In this document: positions 9,283 to 19,043 of the stretch, piece after piece
How the letters are laid out: each line of letters begins with the position of its first letter
How positions within the stretch are numbered: position 1 is the first letter of the stretch
Assembly: GCF_017308075.1 (NCBI RefSeq)
Contig: NZ_JAFKFX010000031.1
Span: 124,001-188,000 of the forward strand
Direction of reading: 5' to 3'
From: Allobosea sp.
GTDB lineage: Bacteria > Pseudomonadota > Alphaproteobacteria > Rhizobiales > Beijerinckiaceae
DNA length: 64,000 nt
Program-made: the position numbers and the translations under genes
Notes under the pieces: model-generated
Seen by the model: the letters and a program-made list of their open reading frames with translations, nothing else
Databases searched by the model: none
Told to the model about the DNA's origin: nothing

Positions 9283-12000
9283 TCAGCTGTCCGCCGTCTC
9301 CTTCGCCATCACGGCCGCGATCGCCCGCTCCAGGGCTTCGAAGGCATAGGGCTTCTTGAGTAGCGCGGTGCGCGGCGCGCCTTCGAAGCCCGCCACCTCG
9401 CTGTGCCCCGTGACGAAGACGATCGGCTGCTCCGGGCGCATCTGCCGCGCGCGGCGCGCCAGCTCGTCGCCCCGCAGATCGGGCAGGCCGATATCGGTCA
9501 TCAGGATGTCGATGGGGCGGTTGGCGAGCAGCGCCAGCGCCTGCATGCCGTTCTCGGCCTCGACGGCGATGTGACCGAGCTCCTGCAGCAGGTCGACCGT
9601 ATCGAGCCGGATCAGCGTCTCGTCCTCGCAGACCAGCACCGTGTAGATCGTCCGCTCCGGGGCAGGGGCGGCCTGCACTTCCGGCTGCTCCGCTGCGGGC
9701 TTGGGCATCTTGCCGTCGCGCGCCAGCACCTGCCGTACCTTCCGGGCCAGGGCATCGCGGGCATAAGGCTTCGACAGCAGGTTGACGCCCGCATCGAGGC
9801 GACCGCCATGCACGATCGAGTTCTCGGTATAGCCGGAGGTGAACAGCACGCTGAGCTGGGGCAGCTTTTCCTTGGCCTTGCGCGCGAGTTCGGCGCTCTT
9901 CAGCGGGCCGGGCATGACGACGTCGGTGAAGAGCAGGTCGATCGCGACGCCGCTCTCCACGACGGCCAGCGCGCTCTGGGCGTCCGGCGCCTTGAGCACG
10001 CGGTAGCCGAGGCCTTCGAGCAGCCCTATGACCGTATCGCGCACCGCGTCGTCGTCCTCGACGACGAGGATGGTCTCGCTGCCGCCGACCACAGGGCCGG
10101 TATCGACCTCGACGGGGATGTCTTCCGCCTCGGACGAACGCGGCAGATAGAGCCGCATCGTCGTGCCTTGTCCGGGCTCGCTGTAGACCTTCACATGCCC
10201 GCCCGACTGCTTGACGAAGCCGTAGACCATGGAGAGGCCGAGCCCGGTGCCCTTGCCCTCGGGCTTGGTCGAGAAGAACGGCTCGAAGACCTGCGCGATC
10301 ACCTCGCGACTCATGCCGGTGCCGGTATCGCTGACCGCGATCTGGACATATTGGCCGGCCTCGACGTCGGCATGCGCGGCGGCATAGGTGTCGTCGAGAA
10401 AGGCGTTGCCGGCCTCCACCGTCAGCCGGCCGCGCCCGCCCATGGCGTCGCGCGAATTGATCGCCAGGTTGAGGATCGCGTTTTCGAGATTGGCGGGGTC
10501 GACGAGCGTGTTCCACAGTCCGCCGGCGATCACCGTCTCGATCTCCACGGCTTCGCCGAGCGTGCGCCGCAGCAGGTCGTCCATGCCGCGGATCAGGCGC
10601 CCGACATTGACGACCTTCGGCTCCAGCGGCTGGCGTCGCCCGAAGGCGAGCAGCTGCGCAGCGAGATGCGAGCCGCGCGCGACGCCGGCCATCGCCTTCT
10701 CGATCCGGGCCTGCGCCTTGTCGTTGCCCGGCATTTCGCGCGCGAGGAGCTGGAGATTGCCGCCGACGACCTGCAGCAGGTTGTTGAAGTCGTGCGCGAC
10801 GCCGCCGGTCAGATTGCCGATCGCCTCCATCTTCTGCGCCTGCACCAGCATGGTTTCGACACGGGCGCGCTGCTCGATCTCGGCGGCGAGCCGGGCATTG
10901 CTCTCCTCCAGCTCGCGCGTGCGGGCCGCGACTCGCTGCTCCAGCGCCGCGCTGTCGGAACGGATCTGTTCGGAGGCATCCGACATGGCATCACGCAGGG
11001 CGGCGAATTCGCGCAAGCGCGTCGGCGCGGTGATGGGGCCGTCCAACCGGCCGAGCCGTGCGCTCGCCGCGGTCAGGGTCGCCAGCGGCTTGCCGATGAG
11101 GCGCCATAGCCAGAGCGCCACGAGCGAGGAGACGAGCAGCGCCGCCAGTCCGAACGCGATCAGCGATTGCAGGGCTGTGTTGAGCGGTTGCCGGATGAGG
11201 CTCTGCCGGATGCTGGCGGCGATCAGCCAGTCGGCGAGGTCGGAGCGGACATAGCCGACCAGCACAGGTTCGCCCTTCGCGCTCTGGCCCTCGAAATTGC
11301 CGCTCTGGCCGGTCGCCTTGGCGAGGAAGGCCGGCACGCCTGCCTTGCCGCTATAGGCGGCATGGTCCTGCGAGCGTGTGACGTATTGCCCGCGCCGGTC
11401 GCCGACGGCGACGAGCCAGTCCGCGGGGACGACCGGTCTCAGCACATCGTTGAGTCGCTCGGTATTGGCACTGATATGCAGCAGGAATTCCGGCCGGCCG
11501 TCGAATTCCAGCGGGATGATCATCGTGATCAGCGTTTCGCCGGTCATGGCGCCGACGAAGACATTGGAGACGACCGGCTTGCGCAGGGAGATCGCGTCGC
11601 TGTCGACGTCGAACTGATAGTTGGGCAGCTTGGTGCCGAACGGGAAGCGCGTATTGACGATCTGCGTGCCGTCGAGGCTGCGCAGCCCGATCTCGGCCCC
11701 GACGAAATGCTTGACCAGAGTCGCCTGCCGATAGAACGCCTCGAAATTGCGCGAGCGCAGGTTCTCGGAGGTCGCGAGCGTCTGCAGCGTGGTTTGCCAG
11801 CCGCCGAGATAGCGGTCGAGGATCGAGGCGGCGGCGCTGGCGACTTCGCGGGCTTCTTGCCGGTAGCGTTCGTTCTCCGACCCGGCGAAGCGCTGCAGCA
11901 GCAGCCCGGCGAACAGCAGGCCGGGGACCACGATCACCGCGATCAGGGACAGGATGACCAGCCGGGCCGGAATGCCGCTGGCTTTACCCGATGCCGTCAT
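9283..12000 (-). CDS. Hybrid sensor histidine kinase with two receiver domains
   Basis: The 905-residue membrane protein has a first transmembrane helix at about 13-36, then a periplasmic sensor region of the dCache type, and a second helix (LIAFGLAALLVSSLVALWLW) followed by a HAMP-like linker and coiled coil. The histidine phosphoacceptor motif is GGVAHDFNNLL and the ATP-binding domain has NLENAILNLAINSRDAM and DTGTGMS. Two receiver domains follow: ILVVEDDDAVRD with the phosphorylatable Asp in LLFTDVVMPG, and VLVCEDETLIRLD with MTDIGLPD. No separate response regulator is adjacent, so the stimulus and output are unknown. Confidence 0.9.
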   Translation of the reverse strand: MTASGKASGIPARLVILSLIAVIVVPGLLFAGLLLQRFAGSENERYRQEAREVASAAASILDRYLGGWQTTLQTLATSENLRSRNFEAFYRQATLVKHFVGAEIGLRSLDGTQIVNTRFPFGTKLPNYQFDVDSDAISLRKPVVSNVFVGAMTGETLITMIIPLEFDGRPEFLLHISANTERLNDVLRPVVPADWLVAVGDRRGQYVTRSQDHAAYSGKAGVPAFLAKATGQSGNFEGQSAKGEPVLVGYVRSDLADWLIAASIRQSLIRQPLNTALQSLIAFGLAALLVSSLVALWLWRLIGKPLATLTAASARLGRLDGPITAPTRLREFAALRDAMSDASEQIRSDSAALEQRVAARTRELEESNARLAAEIEQRARVETMLVQAQKMEAIGNLTGGVAHDFNNLLQVVGGNLQLLAREMPGNDKAQARIEKAMAGVARGSHLAAQLLAFGRRQPLEPKVVNVGRLIRGMDDLLRRTLGEAVEIETVIAGGLWNTLVDPANLENAILNLAINSRDAMGGRGRLTVEAGNAFLDDTYAAAHADVEAGQYVQIAVSDTGTGMSREVIAQVFEPFFSTKPEGKGTGLGLSMVYGFVKQSGGHVKVYSEPGQGTTMRLYLPRSSEAEDIPVEVDTGPVVGGSETILVVEDDDAVRDTVIGLLEGLGYRVLKAPDAQSALAVVESGVAIDLLFTDVVMPGPLKSAELARKAKEKLPQLSVLFTSGYTENSIVHGGRLDAGVNLLSKPYARDALARKVRQVLARDGKMPKPAAEQPEVQAAPAPERTIYTVLVCEDETLIRLDTVDLLQELGHIAVEAENGMQALALLANRPIDILMTDIGLPDLRGDELARRARQMRPEQPIVFVTGHSEVAGFEGAPRTALLKKPYAFEALERAIAAVMAKETADS

Positions 12001-12089
12001 GCCCTGCAGTCCCCGGTCGCGATGTCATTGCAAGCTGTAACATGGGCCGCGGCAGCCGCCAGCCCATTGCGCACGGGATCGCCGGGGCG

Positions 12090-12707
12090 TCACCAGGGCC
12101 GCCGTGGTCCCGTGTCGATATGGATCAACCCGTTCCAGTAGACCTTGTTTCCGCCGACCTCGGGCAGGTTTCTGGCGAAATCCAGAACGGCGCGCGGCCT
12201 CACGCCCGGCACGCGGAAATCCATGGCCTCGCAGCGCTTGTGGAAGGAGCCGCGCCGGGCCCGCCAGGGCGGCCGCCAGGTCGAGGTCACTTTCACCGCC
12301 CCGTATTTGTCGGCGATCTTGCCGAGGATCTTCTTCAGGACCGGCGGCAGGCAAACGATCGAGGTTCCCGGATCCGTCGAGATGCCCGGCTGCTCCGGCT
12401 TCTCCTCGGGGTCGAAGGCCGGCTCCTGCTCGGACTGTCCCGGCGTGCGCTGCGGCCATTCCGGCCCTTCGTCGTCGTCCGGCTGCGCCAAGGTAGGGCC
12501 CGGCGCGGCGGCCGTCGGGATCGGTGCTTCGGCCGGTGCCGGCGGGGCGGGAACCACGACCACGGGTTCGACCGGGCCCGGCTTCAGGTCGAGGTCGAAC
12601 GGGCGCTCCGGCGGCAATTGCATGCGGACGGTCTGTGCCGCCGCCGGTGCCGTCATGAGGATGAGGCAGAAGGCCAGCGCGCTCGCGTCGCCGCTCAGCC
12701 GCGACAT
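12090..12707 (-). CDS. Periplasmic M15-type peptidase (YcbK/DUF882-like)
   Basis: The 205-residue protein begins with a signal peptide (cleavage after TAPAAAQ). A Pro/Glu-rich linker occupies residues 30-110. The C-terminal 90 residues carry the zinc-peptidase pattern: the His and Asp of SFHKRCEAMDF and the last His of GLIHIDTG. This resembles D-Ala-D-Ala carboxypeptidase-like peptidases of the M15 clan that act on peptidoglycan. Substrate is inferred from family only. It is 90 bases upstream of the histidine kinase on the same strand. Confidence 0.75.
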   Translation of the reverse strand: MSRLSGDASALAFCLILMTAPAAAQTVRMQLPPERPFDLDLKPGPVEPVVVVPAPPAPAEAPIPTAAAPGPTLAQPDDDEGPEWPQRTPGQSEQEPAFDPEEKPEQPGISTDPGTSIVCLPPVLKKILGKIADKYGAVKVTSTWRPPWRARRGSFHKRCEAMDFRVPGVRPRAVLDFARNLPEVGGNKVYWNGLIHIDTGPRRPW

Positions 12708-13019
12708 GCCGTTTCCGCTATTCCCGAGGCTGACGTCGTGGCGGGTTCAACCTGCACGGATGGCCTGAACATCGCTGAAAAACCGCCTCTTGCGTTGCCT
12801 TTGGGCTGTGCGCCGCGCGAATCGTCGGGAATCTCCGGAACGCTGACGTTAGGGCCGATCTGCCATGACCGGACGCGCCGCGACAACCGCCTGCTTGCGT
12901 TTGCGCGGGGGAGGGGCAAAAATCCGGCCGAACCGCGCGGTTTTCCCGCTCCTGTCGTGATGACGCTGGTGCATGCGGGGCGGGCATGGCGCTGCCCGCT
13001 TTGTGCGACGCGGCAAACC

Positions 13020-13048
13020 CTTGCGTGATTCTAAAGCAGGGGCTAATC
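13020..13048 (+). promoter_or_regulatory. Candidate promoter of the nuo operon
   Basis: CTTGCG and CTAATC are separated by 17 bases, a fair match to the CTTG-N17-CTAT-like promoters of alphaproteobacteria. The second box lies 53 bases before the nuoA start. The surrounding gap 12708-13101 holds no gene that I can support. Confidence 0.35.
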
Positions 13049-13101
13049 GACTGGCGAGATTGGGGTGCGCAGCCGGCGCGCCGGCTTTTGCGGGGTGTCA
13101 C

Positions 13102-13482
13102 ATGCAAGCTCTTCCTGTGCAGTCCCTGCTGTCCGATTATCTGCCGCTGGCCATCTTCATCGGCCTGTCGCTGGTGATCGGCCTGGCTCTGCTGATCGCG
13201 CCCTTCGCCGTCGCCTATTCCAAGCCGGATGCCGAGAAGCTCTCGGCCTATGAGTGCGGCTTCAACGCCTTCGACGATGCGCGCATGAAGTTCGACGTGC
13301 GCTTCTATCTCGTCGCCATCCTCTTCATCATCTTCGACCTCGAGGTCGCCTTCCTGTTCCCCTGGGCCGTCGCCTTCGGCGGGCTCGGCTGGTTCGGCTT
13401 CTGGTCGATGATGATTTTCCTCGGCGTGCTGACCGTCGGATTCATCTATGAATGGCGCAAGGGCGCGCTCGAGTGGGATTGA
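13102..13482 (+). CDS. nuoA: NADH-quinone oxidoreductase subunit A
   Basis: Membrane subunit of complex I, 126 residues with three transmembrane helices. Family motifs are YECGFNAF at the cytoplasmic loop and the [12 protein letters not shown] helix. The start at 13102 ([10 protein letters not shown]) fits the family; the frame stays open upstream to 12973, but that part is not NuoA-like. It is the first gene of a 16-kb plus-strand operon running to nuoN. Confidence 0.96.
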   Translation: MQALPVQSLLSDYLPLAIFIGLSLVIGLALLIAPFAVAYSKPDAEKLSAYECGFNAFDDARMKFDVRFYLVAILFIIFDLEVAFLFPWAVAFGGLGWFGFWSMMIFLGVLTVGFIYEWRKGALEWD

Positions 13483-13555
13483 TCAAAGTGTCGCGTGAGC
13501 CTGCCTCCGTGCCGTCGGCATTGTTGGATTCGTCGAAACCCGGAAGGTCGAACTA

Positions 13556-14140
13556 ATGGCCATGACTGCGATCGATCGCGGCGATCCGCTCGTCGCACCC
13601 GCGCCCAAGGGTCTTCTCGGCCCCGACGGCAAGCCCGTCGGCTCGCGCGATCCCTTCTTCGTCGAGATCAACAACGAGCTGGCGGACAAGGGTTTCCTCG
13701 TCACCGCCACCGACGACCTGATCAACTGGTCGCGCACCGGCTCGCTGATGTGGATGACCTTCGGTCTCGCCTGCTGCGCGGTCGAGATGATGCAGCTCTC
13801 GATGCCGCGCTACGACGTCGAGCGCTTCGGCTTCGCGCCGCGCGCCTCGCCGCGTCAGTCCGACGTGATGATCGTTGCGGGCACCCTGACCAATAAGATG
13901 GCTCCGGCTTTGCGCAAGGTCTACGACCAGATGCCGGAGCCGCGCTACGTCATCTCGATGGGCTCCTGCGCCAATGGCGGCGGCTACTACCACTACAGCT
14001 ATTCGGTGGTGCGCGGCTGCGACCGCATCGTGCCGATCGACATCTATGTGCCGGGTTGCCCGCCGACGGCTGAAGCCCTGCTCTACGGCGTGCTGCTGCT
14101 GCAGAAGAAGATTCGCCGCACGGGCACGATCGAGCGGTAA
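13556..14140 (+). CDS. nuoB: NADH-quinone oxidoreductase subunit B
   Basis: Peripheral-arm subunit carrying iron-sulfur cluster N2, the last electron carrier before quinone. It has 194 residues. The cluster ligands are the adjacent cysteines of CCAVEMM, the Cys of [10 protein letters not shown] and the Cys of [10 protein letters not shown]. It is separated from nuoC by a 150-base structured repeat. Confidence 0.97.
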   Translation: MAMTAIDRGDPLVAPAPKGLLGPDGKPVGSRDPFFVEINNELADKGFLVTATDDLINWSRTGSLMWMTFGLACCAVEMMQLSMPRYDVERFGFAPRASPRQSDVMIVAGTLTNKMAPALRKVYDQMPEPRYVISMGSCANGGGYYHYSYSVVRGCDRIVPIDIYVPGCPPTAEALLYGVLLLQKKIRRTGTIER

Positions 14141-14186
14141 GGAATTTCGGCCCCGGCGTCTTTCCGGGGTCGAGCGTAGCGAGGAG

Positions 14187-14248
14187 CCCGGAACCCATGA
14201 GCACAGGTGTTCCGGAGAATGGCTCCGACTGTGTTCATGGATTCCGGG
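14187..14248. repeat. REP-like inverted repeat between nuoB and nuoC
   Basis: Two 20-base arms (CCCGGAACCCATGAGCACAG and CTGTGTTCATGGATTCCGGG) pair at 18 of 20 positions around a 22-base loop. The flanks (CGAGCGTAGCGAGGAGC and CCCCCCGGAATGACC) resemble the shorter elements near 28975 and 29941, so this looks like a dispersed intergenic repeat family. Within an operon it could act as an mRNA processing or stability element. Confidence 0.6.
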
Positions 14249-14290
14249 ATCGCGCCTGCGGCGCGCCCCCCGGAATGACCTGATGGTGAG

Positions 14291-14899
14291 ATGATGAGCG
14301 AAGCGCTCGTGACATTGGGCGAAGAGATCAAGGCGGCGCTGCCCGGCGCGGTCACGAACGCGCTCGTCGCTTTCGATGAGCTCACCGTCGAGGCCGAGAC
14401 CGGCGCCATCGTCCAGGTGCTGCGCACGCTCTATGACGATCCGCGCTTCCGCTTCGTCAATTTCACCGACATCGCCGGTGCCGACTATCCCGGGCGCGAG
14501 CAGCGCTTCGAGGTCGTCTACCACCTGCTCTCGCCGCGGCATAACCGCCGCGTCCGCGTCAAGGTCCGCACCGACGAGGCGACTCCGGTCCCCTCCGTGA
14601 TCGAGGTCTTCCCGGCCGCGAACTGGTATGAGCGCGAGGCCTATGATTTCTACGGCATCCTGTTCTCGGGCCATCCTGACCTGCGCCGCATCCTCACCGA
14701 TTACGGTTTCGAGGGCTATCCGCTGCGCAAGGACTTCCCGCTGACCGGCTTCGTCGAGGTCCGCTATGACGACGAGCAGAAGCGCGTCGTCTACGAGCCG
14801 GTGAAGCTGAACCAGGAGTTCCGCAACTTCGACTTCCTCTCGCCCTGGGAAGGCACGGAATACGTGCTGCCCGGCGACGAGAAGGCGAAGGGGGCCTGA
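14291..14899 (+). CDS. nuoC: NADH-quinone oxidoreductase subunit C
   Basis: The 202-residue hydrophilic-arm subunit (30-kDa type) is separate from NuoD, unlike the NuoCD fusion of Escherichia coli. The family signature [12 protein letters not shown] and the [20 protein letters not shown] region are present. ATG codons at 14291 and 14294 are both possible starts. Confidence 0.95.
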   Translation: MMSEALVTLGEEIKAALPGAVTNALVAFDELTVEAETGAIVQVLRTLYDDPRFRFVNFTDIAGADYPGREQRFEVVYHLLSPRHNRRVRVKVRTDEATPVPSVIEVFPAANWYEREAYDFYGILFSGHPDLRRILTDYGFEGYPLRKDFPLTGFVEVRYDDEQKRVVYEPVKLNQEFRNFDFLSPWEGTEYVLPGDEKAKGA

Positions 14900-14903
14900 G
14901 GCG

Positions 14904-15341
14904 ATGGCTGCGAGCGCGCCCGTATCGGGAGGCTGTCTGTGCGGCGCGATCCGTTTCCGCGCCGTGCCGGCCAAGCCTGAAATGGATGTCTGCCATTGCG
15001 GCATGTGCCGGCGCTGGAGCGGCGGCGTGTTCATGGCCGTGCCCTGCGGCGAGGTGACGATCGAGGATGAGAGCCGTCTCGGCCGCTATCCCTCCTCCGA
15101 CTGGGCCGAGCGCCAGTTCTGCTCGGTCTGCGGATCGAGCCTGTTCTGGCGGCTGCGCAGCGGCGAGGGGCATGTCGCGGTCTCGCTGCAGAGCTTCGAC
15201 GACCTGACGCCTTTCACCTTCCTCGAAGAGATCTTCATCGACGAGAAGCCAGGCCTTTATGCCTTTGCCGGCGAGCGCCCCCGCCTGACGGGTGCCGAGG
15301 TGATGGCGCGGTTCCAGGCTGAGCAGGACGCCCGGACATGA
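14904..15341 (+). CDS. GFA-family zinc protein (glutathione-dependent formaldehyde-activating enzyme-like)
   Basis: The 145-residue protein has the zinc-binding cysteines of the GFA family: [10 protein letters not shown] at the N-terminus, [11 protein letters not shown] in the middle and CSVCGSS further on. Members are related to an enzyme described as speeding formaldehyde-glutathione adduct formation, but most have unknown substrates. It lies inside the complex I operon, 4 bases after nuoC, and its stop overlaps the nuoD start by 4 bases (ATGA). It is therefore probably translated with the complex I subunits. It is not a known complex I subunit. Confidence 0.85.
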   Translation: MAASAPVSGGCLCGAIRFRAVPAKPEMDVCHCGMCRRWSGGVFMAVPCGEVTIEDESRLGRYPSSDWAERQFCSVCGSSLFWRLRSGEGHVAVSLQSFDDLTPFTFLEEIFIDEKPGLYAFAGERPRLTGAEVMARFQAEQDART

Positions 15342-16528
15342 GCGAGCACAACATCCGCAACTTCTCGATCAATTTCGGCCCGCAGCATCCGGCGGCGCAC
15401 GGCGTGCTGCGCCTGGTGCTGGAGCTCGACGGCGAGATCGTCGAGCGTGTCGACCCGCATATCGGCCTGCTGCATCGCGGCACCGAGAAGCTGATCGAGG
15501 CCAAGACCTATCTCCAGGCGGTGCCCTATTTCGACCGGCTCGACTATGTCGCGCCGATGAACCAGGAGCATGCCTTCGCGCTGGCGGTCGAGAAGCTGAT
15601 GGGCGTGACCGTGCCGCGCCGCGGCCAGCTCATCCGCGTGCTCTATTCCGAGATCGGCCGCATCCTCTCGCATATCCTCAACGTCACCACGCAGGCCATG
15701 GACGTCGGCGCGCTGACGCCGCCGCTCTGGGGCTTCGAGGAGCGCGAGAAGCTGATGATCTTCTACGAGCGGGCCTGCGGCGCGCGCATGCACGCGGCCT
15801 ATGTCCGGCCCGGCGGCGTACACCAGGACCTGCCGCCCTCGCTGATCCACGACATCGCCGAATGGTGCGATCCGTTCCTCAAGGTCTGCGACGATCTGGA
15901 AGGGCTGCTGACCGACAACCGCATCTTCAAGCAGCGCAATGTCGATATCGGCGTGGTCGATCTCGAGACCTGCTGGAAATGGGGCTTCTCGGGCGTGATG
16001 GTGCGCGGCTCCGGTGCCGCCTGGGACCTGCGCAAGAGCCAGCCCTATGAGTGCTACGAGGAGATGGAATTCGACATCCCCGTCGGCAAGAACGGCGACT
16101 GCTACGACCGCTACTGCATCCGCATGGAAGAGATGCGCCAGTCGGTCCGCATCATGAAGCAGTGCTGCGAGAAGTTGCTGGCGGCCGATGGCGGCGGGCC
16201 AGTCTCCTCGCTCGACGGCAAGATGGTGCCGCCGAAGCGTGGCGAGATGAAGCGCTCGATGGAAGCGCTGATCCACCATTTCAAGCTCTACACCGAGGGC
16301 TACAAGGTGCCCGAGGGCGAGGTCTACGCCGCGGTCGAAGCGCCCAAGGGCGAATTCGGCGTCTATCTCGTCTCCGACGGCACCAACAAGCCCTATCGCT
16401 GCAAGATCAAGGCCCCGGGCTTCGCCCATCTCCAGGCCATGGATTTCATGTGCCGCAAGCACATGCTGGCGGACGTCTCCGCGATCCTCGGCTCCCTCGA
16501 TATCGTCTTTGGTGAGGTGGACCGCTGA
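15338..16528 (+). CDS. nuoD: NADH-quinone oxidoreductase subunit D
   Basis: The 49-kDa-type subunit of complex I, 396 residues, forms the quinone site together with NuoB. Signatures are [15 protein letters not shown] at the N-terminus, with [14 protein letters not shown], and the C-terminal region ending FGEVDR. The start overlaps the GFA gene stop and the stop overlaps the nuoE start (TGATG), which indicates tight translational coupling. Confidence 0.97.
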   Translation: MSEHNIRNFSINFGPQHPAAHGVLRLVLELDGEIVERVDPHIGLLHRGTEKLIEAKTYLQAVPYFDRLDYVAPMNQEHAFALAVEKLMGVTVPRRGQLIRVLYSEIGRILSHILNVTTQAMDVGALTPPLWGFEEREKLMIFYERACGARMHAAYVRPGGVHQDLPPSLIHDIAEWCDPFLKVCDDLEGLLTDNRIFKQRNVDIGVVDLETCWKWGFSGVMVRGSGAAWDLRKSQPYECYEEMEFDIPVGKNGDCYDRYCIRMEEMRQSVRIMKQCCEKLLAADGGGPVSSLDGKMVPPKRGEMKRSMEALIHHFKLYTEGYKVPEGEVYAAVEAPKGEFGVYLVSDGTNKPYRCKIKAPGFAHLQAMDFMCRKHMLADVSAILGSLDIVFGEVDR

Positions 16529-17724
16529 TGTCCGTCCGTCGTCTCGCGCCCGATCACGTCCAGCCCGCTTCCTTCGCCTTCACTCCGGCGAACGAGAACT
16601 GGGCCGACCAGCAGATCGCCAAGTACCCGGAAGGCCGGCAGGCCTCGGCCGTGATTCCGCTGCTCTGGAAGGCTCAGGAACAGCACGATGGCTGGCTGCC
16701 GCGTGCTGCGATCGAAGCGGTCGCCCACAAGCTTGGCATGGCGCCGATGCGGGTGCTGGAGGTCGCGACCTTCTACACCATGTTCAGCCTGCAGCCGGTG
16801 GGCCAGCATTTCGTCCAGCTCTGCGGCACCACGCCCTGCGCGCTGCGCGGCGCCGAGGCGCTGAAGAAGGTCTGCGAGGACGTCATCGGCCCGCAATCGA
16901 CTGTGACCGCGGACGGCAAGCTCTCCTGGCTCGAGGTCGAATGCCTCGGCGCCTGCTGCAACGCCCCGATGGCGCAGATCAATTTCGACTATTACGAAGA
17001 TCTGACGCCCGAGAATTTCCGCAAGCTCCTCGACGATCTGCGCCATGGTCGCCCGACCAAGCCCGGCCCGCAGATCGACCGTTCCTGCTCGGAACCGGTC
17101 GGCGGCGGCGAGACGCTGAAGGACGCTTCCCTCTATGACGGCTCGGTGATCGGCGCCGGCGATTGGCAGAAGCGCATCGCCAAGCAGCGCGAAGAGGCTG
17201 CGATCAAGATCGCCAGCGAGAAGGCTGCCGCGGAAGCCAAGGCGAAGGCCGAGGCCGAGGCTGCCGCCGTGACCGGCAAGGCCGGCCCGACCGACACCAA
17301 GACCGCGCCGGCCCCCGAGGCCGCCGCGCCCGCCCGTCCGAAGCCGTCCGAGCCGGGGCAGCCGGCGAGCGCTGCGCAGGACACGCCGTCCGCGACCGGC
17401 AAGGCGATCAAGGATGCCGACAGGCCCGCTCCCGCCGCGACCGAAACCAAGCCCGAATTGCTGACCGCGGCCCGCGGCGGCAAGGGCGACGATCTCGAGC
17501 TGATCTGGGGCGTCGGGCCGAAGCTGGCGGTCATGCTCAACGAGATGGGCATCTGGCATTACGATCAGGTCGCAGCCTGGACACCGGCCGAACTGGCCTG
17601 GGTCGACGCGCGCCTGACCGGATTCAAGGGCAGGGCGGTCCGTGACGACTGGATCAGCCAGGCCAAGAAGCTTGCGACCGGCTGGCGGCCGGACGGCAAG
17701 CTCGGCGACAAGCCGGTGAAGTGA
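16528..17724 (+). CDS. nuoE: NADH-quinone oxidoreductase subunit E with long C-terminal extension
   Basis: The first 200 residues are the 24-kDa-type subunit holding the [2Fe-2S] cluster N1a. They show [15 protein letters not shown], the Cys pair region [10 protein letters not shown] and the second Cys pair in [10 protein letters not shown]. The protein has 398 residues, about twice the usual length. Residues 220-310 are a low-complexity Ala/Lys/Glu/Pro linker. The last 80 residues form a small domain ([18 protein letters not shown], then [15 protein letters not shown]) resembling a helix-hairpin-helix fold. Its role is unknown to me. Confidence 0.95.
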   Translation: MSVRRLAPDHVQPASFAFTPANENWADQQIAKYPEGRQASAVIPLLWKAQEQHDGWLPRAAIEAVAHKLGMAPMRVLEVATFYTMFSLQPVGQHFVQLCGTTPCALRGAEALKKVCEDVIGPQSTVTADGKLSWLEVECLGACCNAPMAQINFDYYEDLTPENFRKLLDDLRHGRPTKPGPQIDRSCSEPVGGGETLKDASLYDGSVIGAGDWQKRIAKQREEAAIKIASEKAAAEAKAKAEAEAAAVTGKAGPTDTKTAPAPEAAAPARPKPSEPGQPASAAQDTPSATGKAIKDADRPAPAATETKPELLTAARGGKGDDLELIWGVGPKLAVMLNEMGIWHYDQVAAWTPAELAWVDARLTGFKGRAVRDDWISQAKKLATGWRPDGKLGDKPVK

Positions 17725-17734
17725 GGCGAAAACC

Positions 17735-19039
17735 ATGCTCGCAGATCGCGACCGCATTTTCACCAACCTCTACGGCCGGCACGACCTGTCGCTGAAGGGC
17801 GCCATGCAACGTGGCGCCTGGGACGGCACCAAGTTCCTGCTCGAGCAGGGCCGCGACTGGATCATCGACGAGATGAAGAAGTCGGGCCTGCGCGGGCGCG
17901 GCGGCGCCGGCTTCCCGACCGGCCTGAAATGGTCGTTCATGCCCAAGCAGAGCGACGGGCGCCCGCACTACCTCGTCGTCAATGCCGACGAGTCGGAGCC
18001 CGGCACCTGCAAGGATCGCGAGATCCTGCGCAACGATCCGCATACGCTGATCGAGGGCTGCCTGATCGCCTCCTTCGCGATGGGCGCGCACGCCGCCTAC
18101 ATCTATCTTCGCGGCGAATATATCCGCGAGCGCGAGGCGCTGCAGCGCGCCGTCGACGAGGCCTATGCGGCCAACCTTCTCGGCAAGAACAACAAGCACG
18201 GCTATCCGTTTGATCTTTATGTGCATCACGGTGCCGGCGCCTATATCTGCGGTGAAGAGACGGCGCTGCTCGAGAGCCTCGAAGGCAAGAAGGGCATGCC
18301 GCGGCTGAAGCCGCCTTTCCCGGCCAATGTCGGCCTCTATGGCTGCCCGACCACCGTCAACAACGTCGAGTCGATCGCGGTTGCGCCGACCATCCTGCGC
18401 CGCGGCGCGAGCTGGTTCTCCTCGATCGGCACGCCCAACAATGTCGGCACCAAGCTGTTCTGTGTCTCCGGGCACGTGAACAAGCCCTGCAACGTCGAAG
18501 AGGCGATGGGCCTGACCTTCCGCGAGCTGATCGACCGCCATTGCGGCGGCATCCGCGGCGGCTGGGACAACCTCAAGGCGGTCATCCCCGGCGGCTCTTC
18601 GGTGCGCATGGTGCCGGCCGAGCAGATCATCGACACGCCGATGGATTTCGACTCGCTCTCCAAGCTGAAGTCCGGCCTCGGCACCGCCGCGGTGATCGTC
18701 ATGGACAAGTCCACCGACATCATCCGCGCCATTGCCCGCATCAGCTACTTCTACAAGCATGAGAGCTGCGGCCAGTGCACGCCGTGCCGCGAAGGCACGG
18801 GCTGGATGTGGCGCGTCGTCAGCCGCATGGCTGAGGGCCGGGCGCAGAAGCGCGAGATCGACATGCTGCTCGACGTTTCCAAGCAGATCGAGGGCCACAC
18901 CATCTGCGCGCTGGGCGATGCTGCCGCCTGGCCGATCCAGGGCCTGATCAACCATTTCCGCCACGAGATCGAGCAGCGCATCGACGACTATGCCGCCAAC
19001 CCGCATGGTGAGCCGGTCAGGCTCATGGCGGCGGAGTGA
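17735..19039 (+). CDS. nuoF: NADH-quinone oxidoreductase subunit F
   Basis: The 51-kDa-type subunit (434 residues) binds NADH, FMN and iron-sulfur cluster N3. The glycine-rich nucleotide site reads [16 protein letters not shown]. The cluster ligands lie in [15 protein letters not shown] and in the later Cys of GHTICALGD. It is placed between nuoE and nuoG in the standard order. Confidence 0.97.
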   Translation: MLADRDRIFTNLYGRHDLSLKGAMQRGAWDGTKFLLEQGRDWIIDEMKKSGLRGRGGAGFPTGLKWSFMPKQSDGRPHYLVVNADESEPGTCKDREILRNDPHTLIEGCLIASFAMGAHAAYIYLRGEYIREREALQRAVDEAYAANLLGKNNKHGYPFDLYVHHGAGAYICGEETALLESLEGKKGMPRLKPPFPANVGLYGCPTTVNNVESIAVAPTILRRGASWFSSIGTPNNVGTKLFCVSGHVNKPCNVEEAMGLTFRELIDRHCGGIRGGWDNLKAVIPGGSSVRMVPAEQIIDTPMDFDSLSKLKSGLGTAAVIVMDKSTDIIRAIARISYFYKHESCGQCTPCREGTGWMWRVVSRMAEGRAQKREIDMLLDVSKQIEGHTICALGDAAAWPIQGLINHFRHEIEQRIDDYAANPHGEPVRLMAAE

Positions 19040-19043
19040 GACC

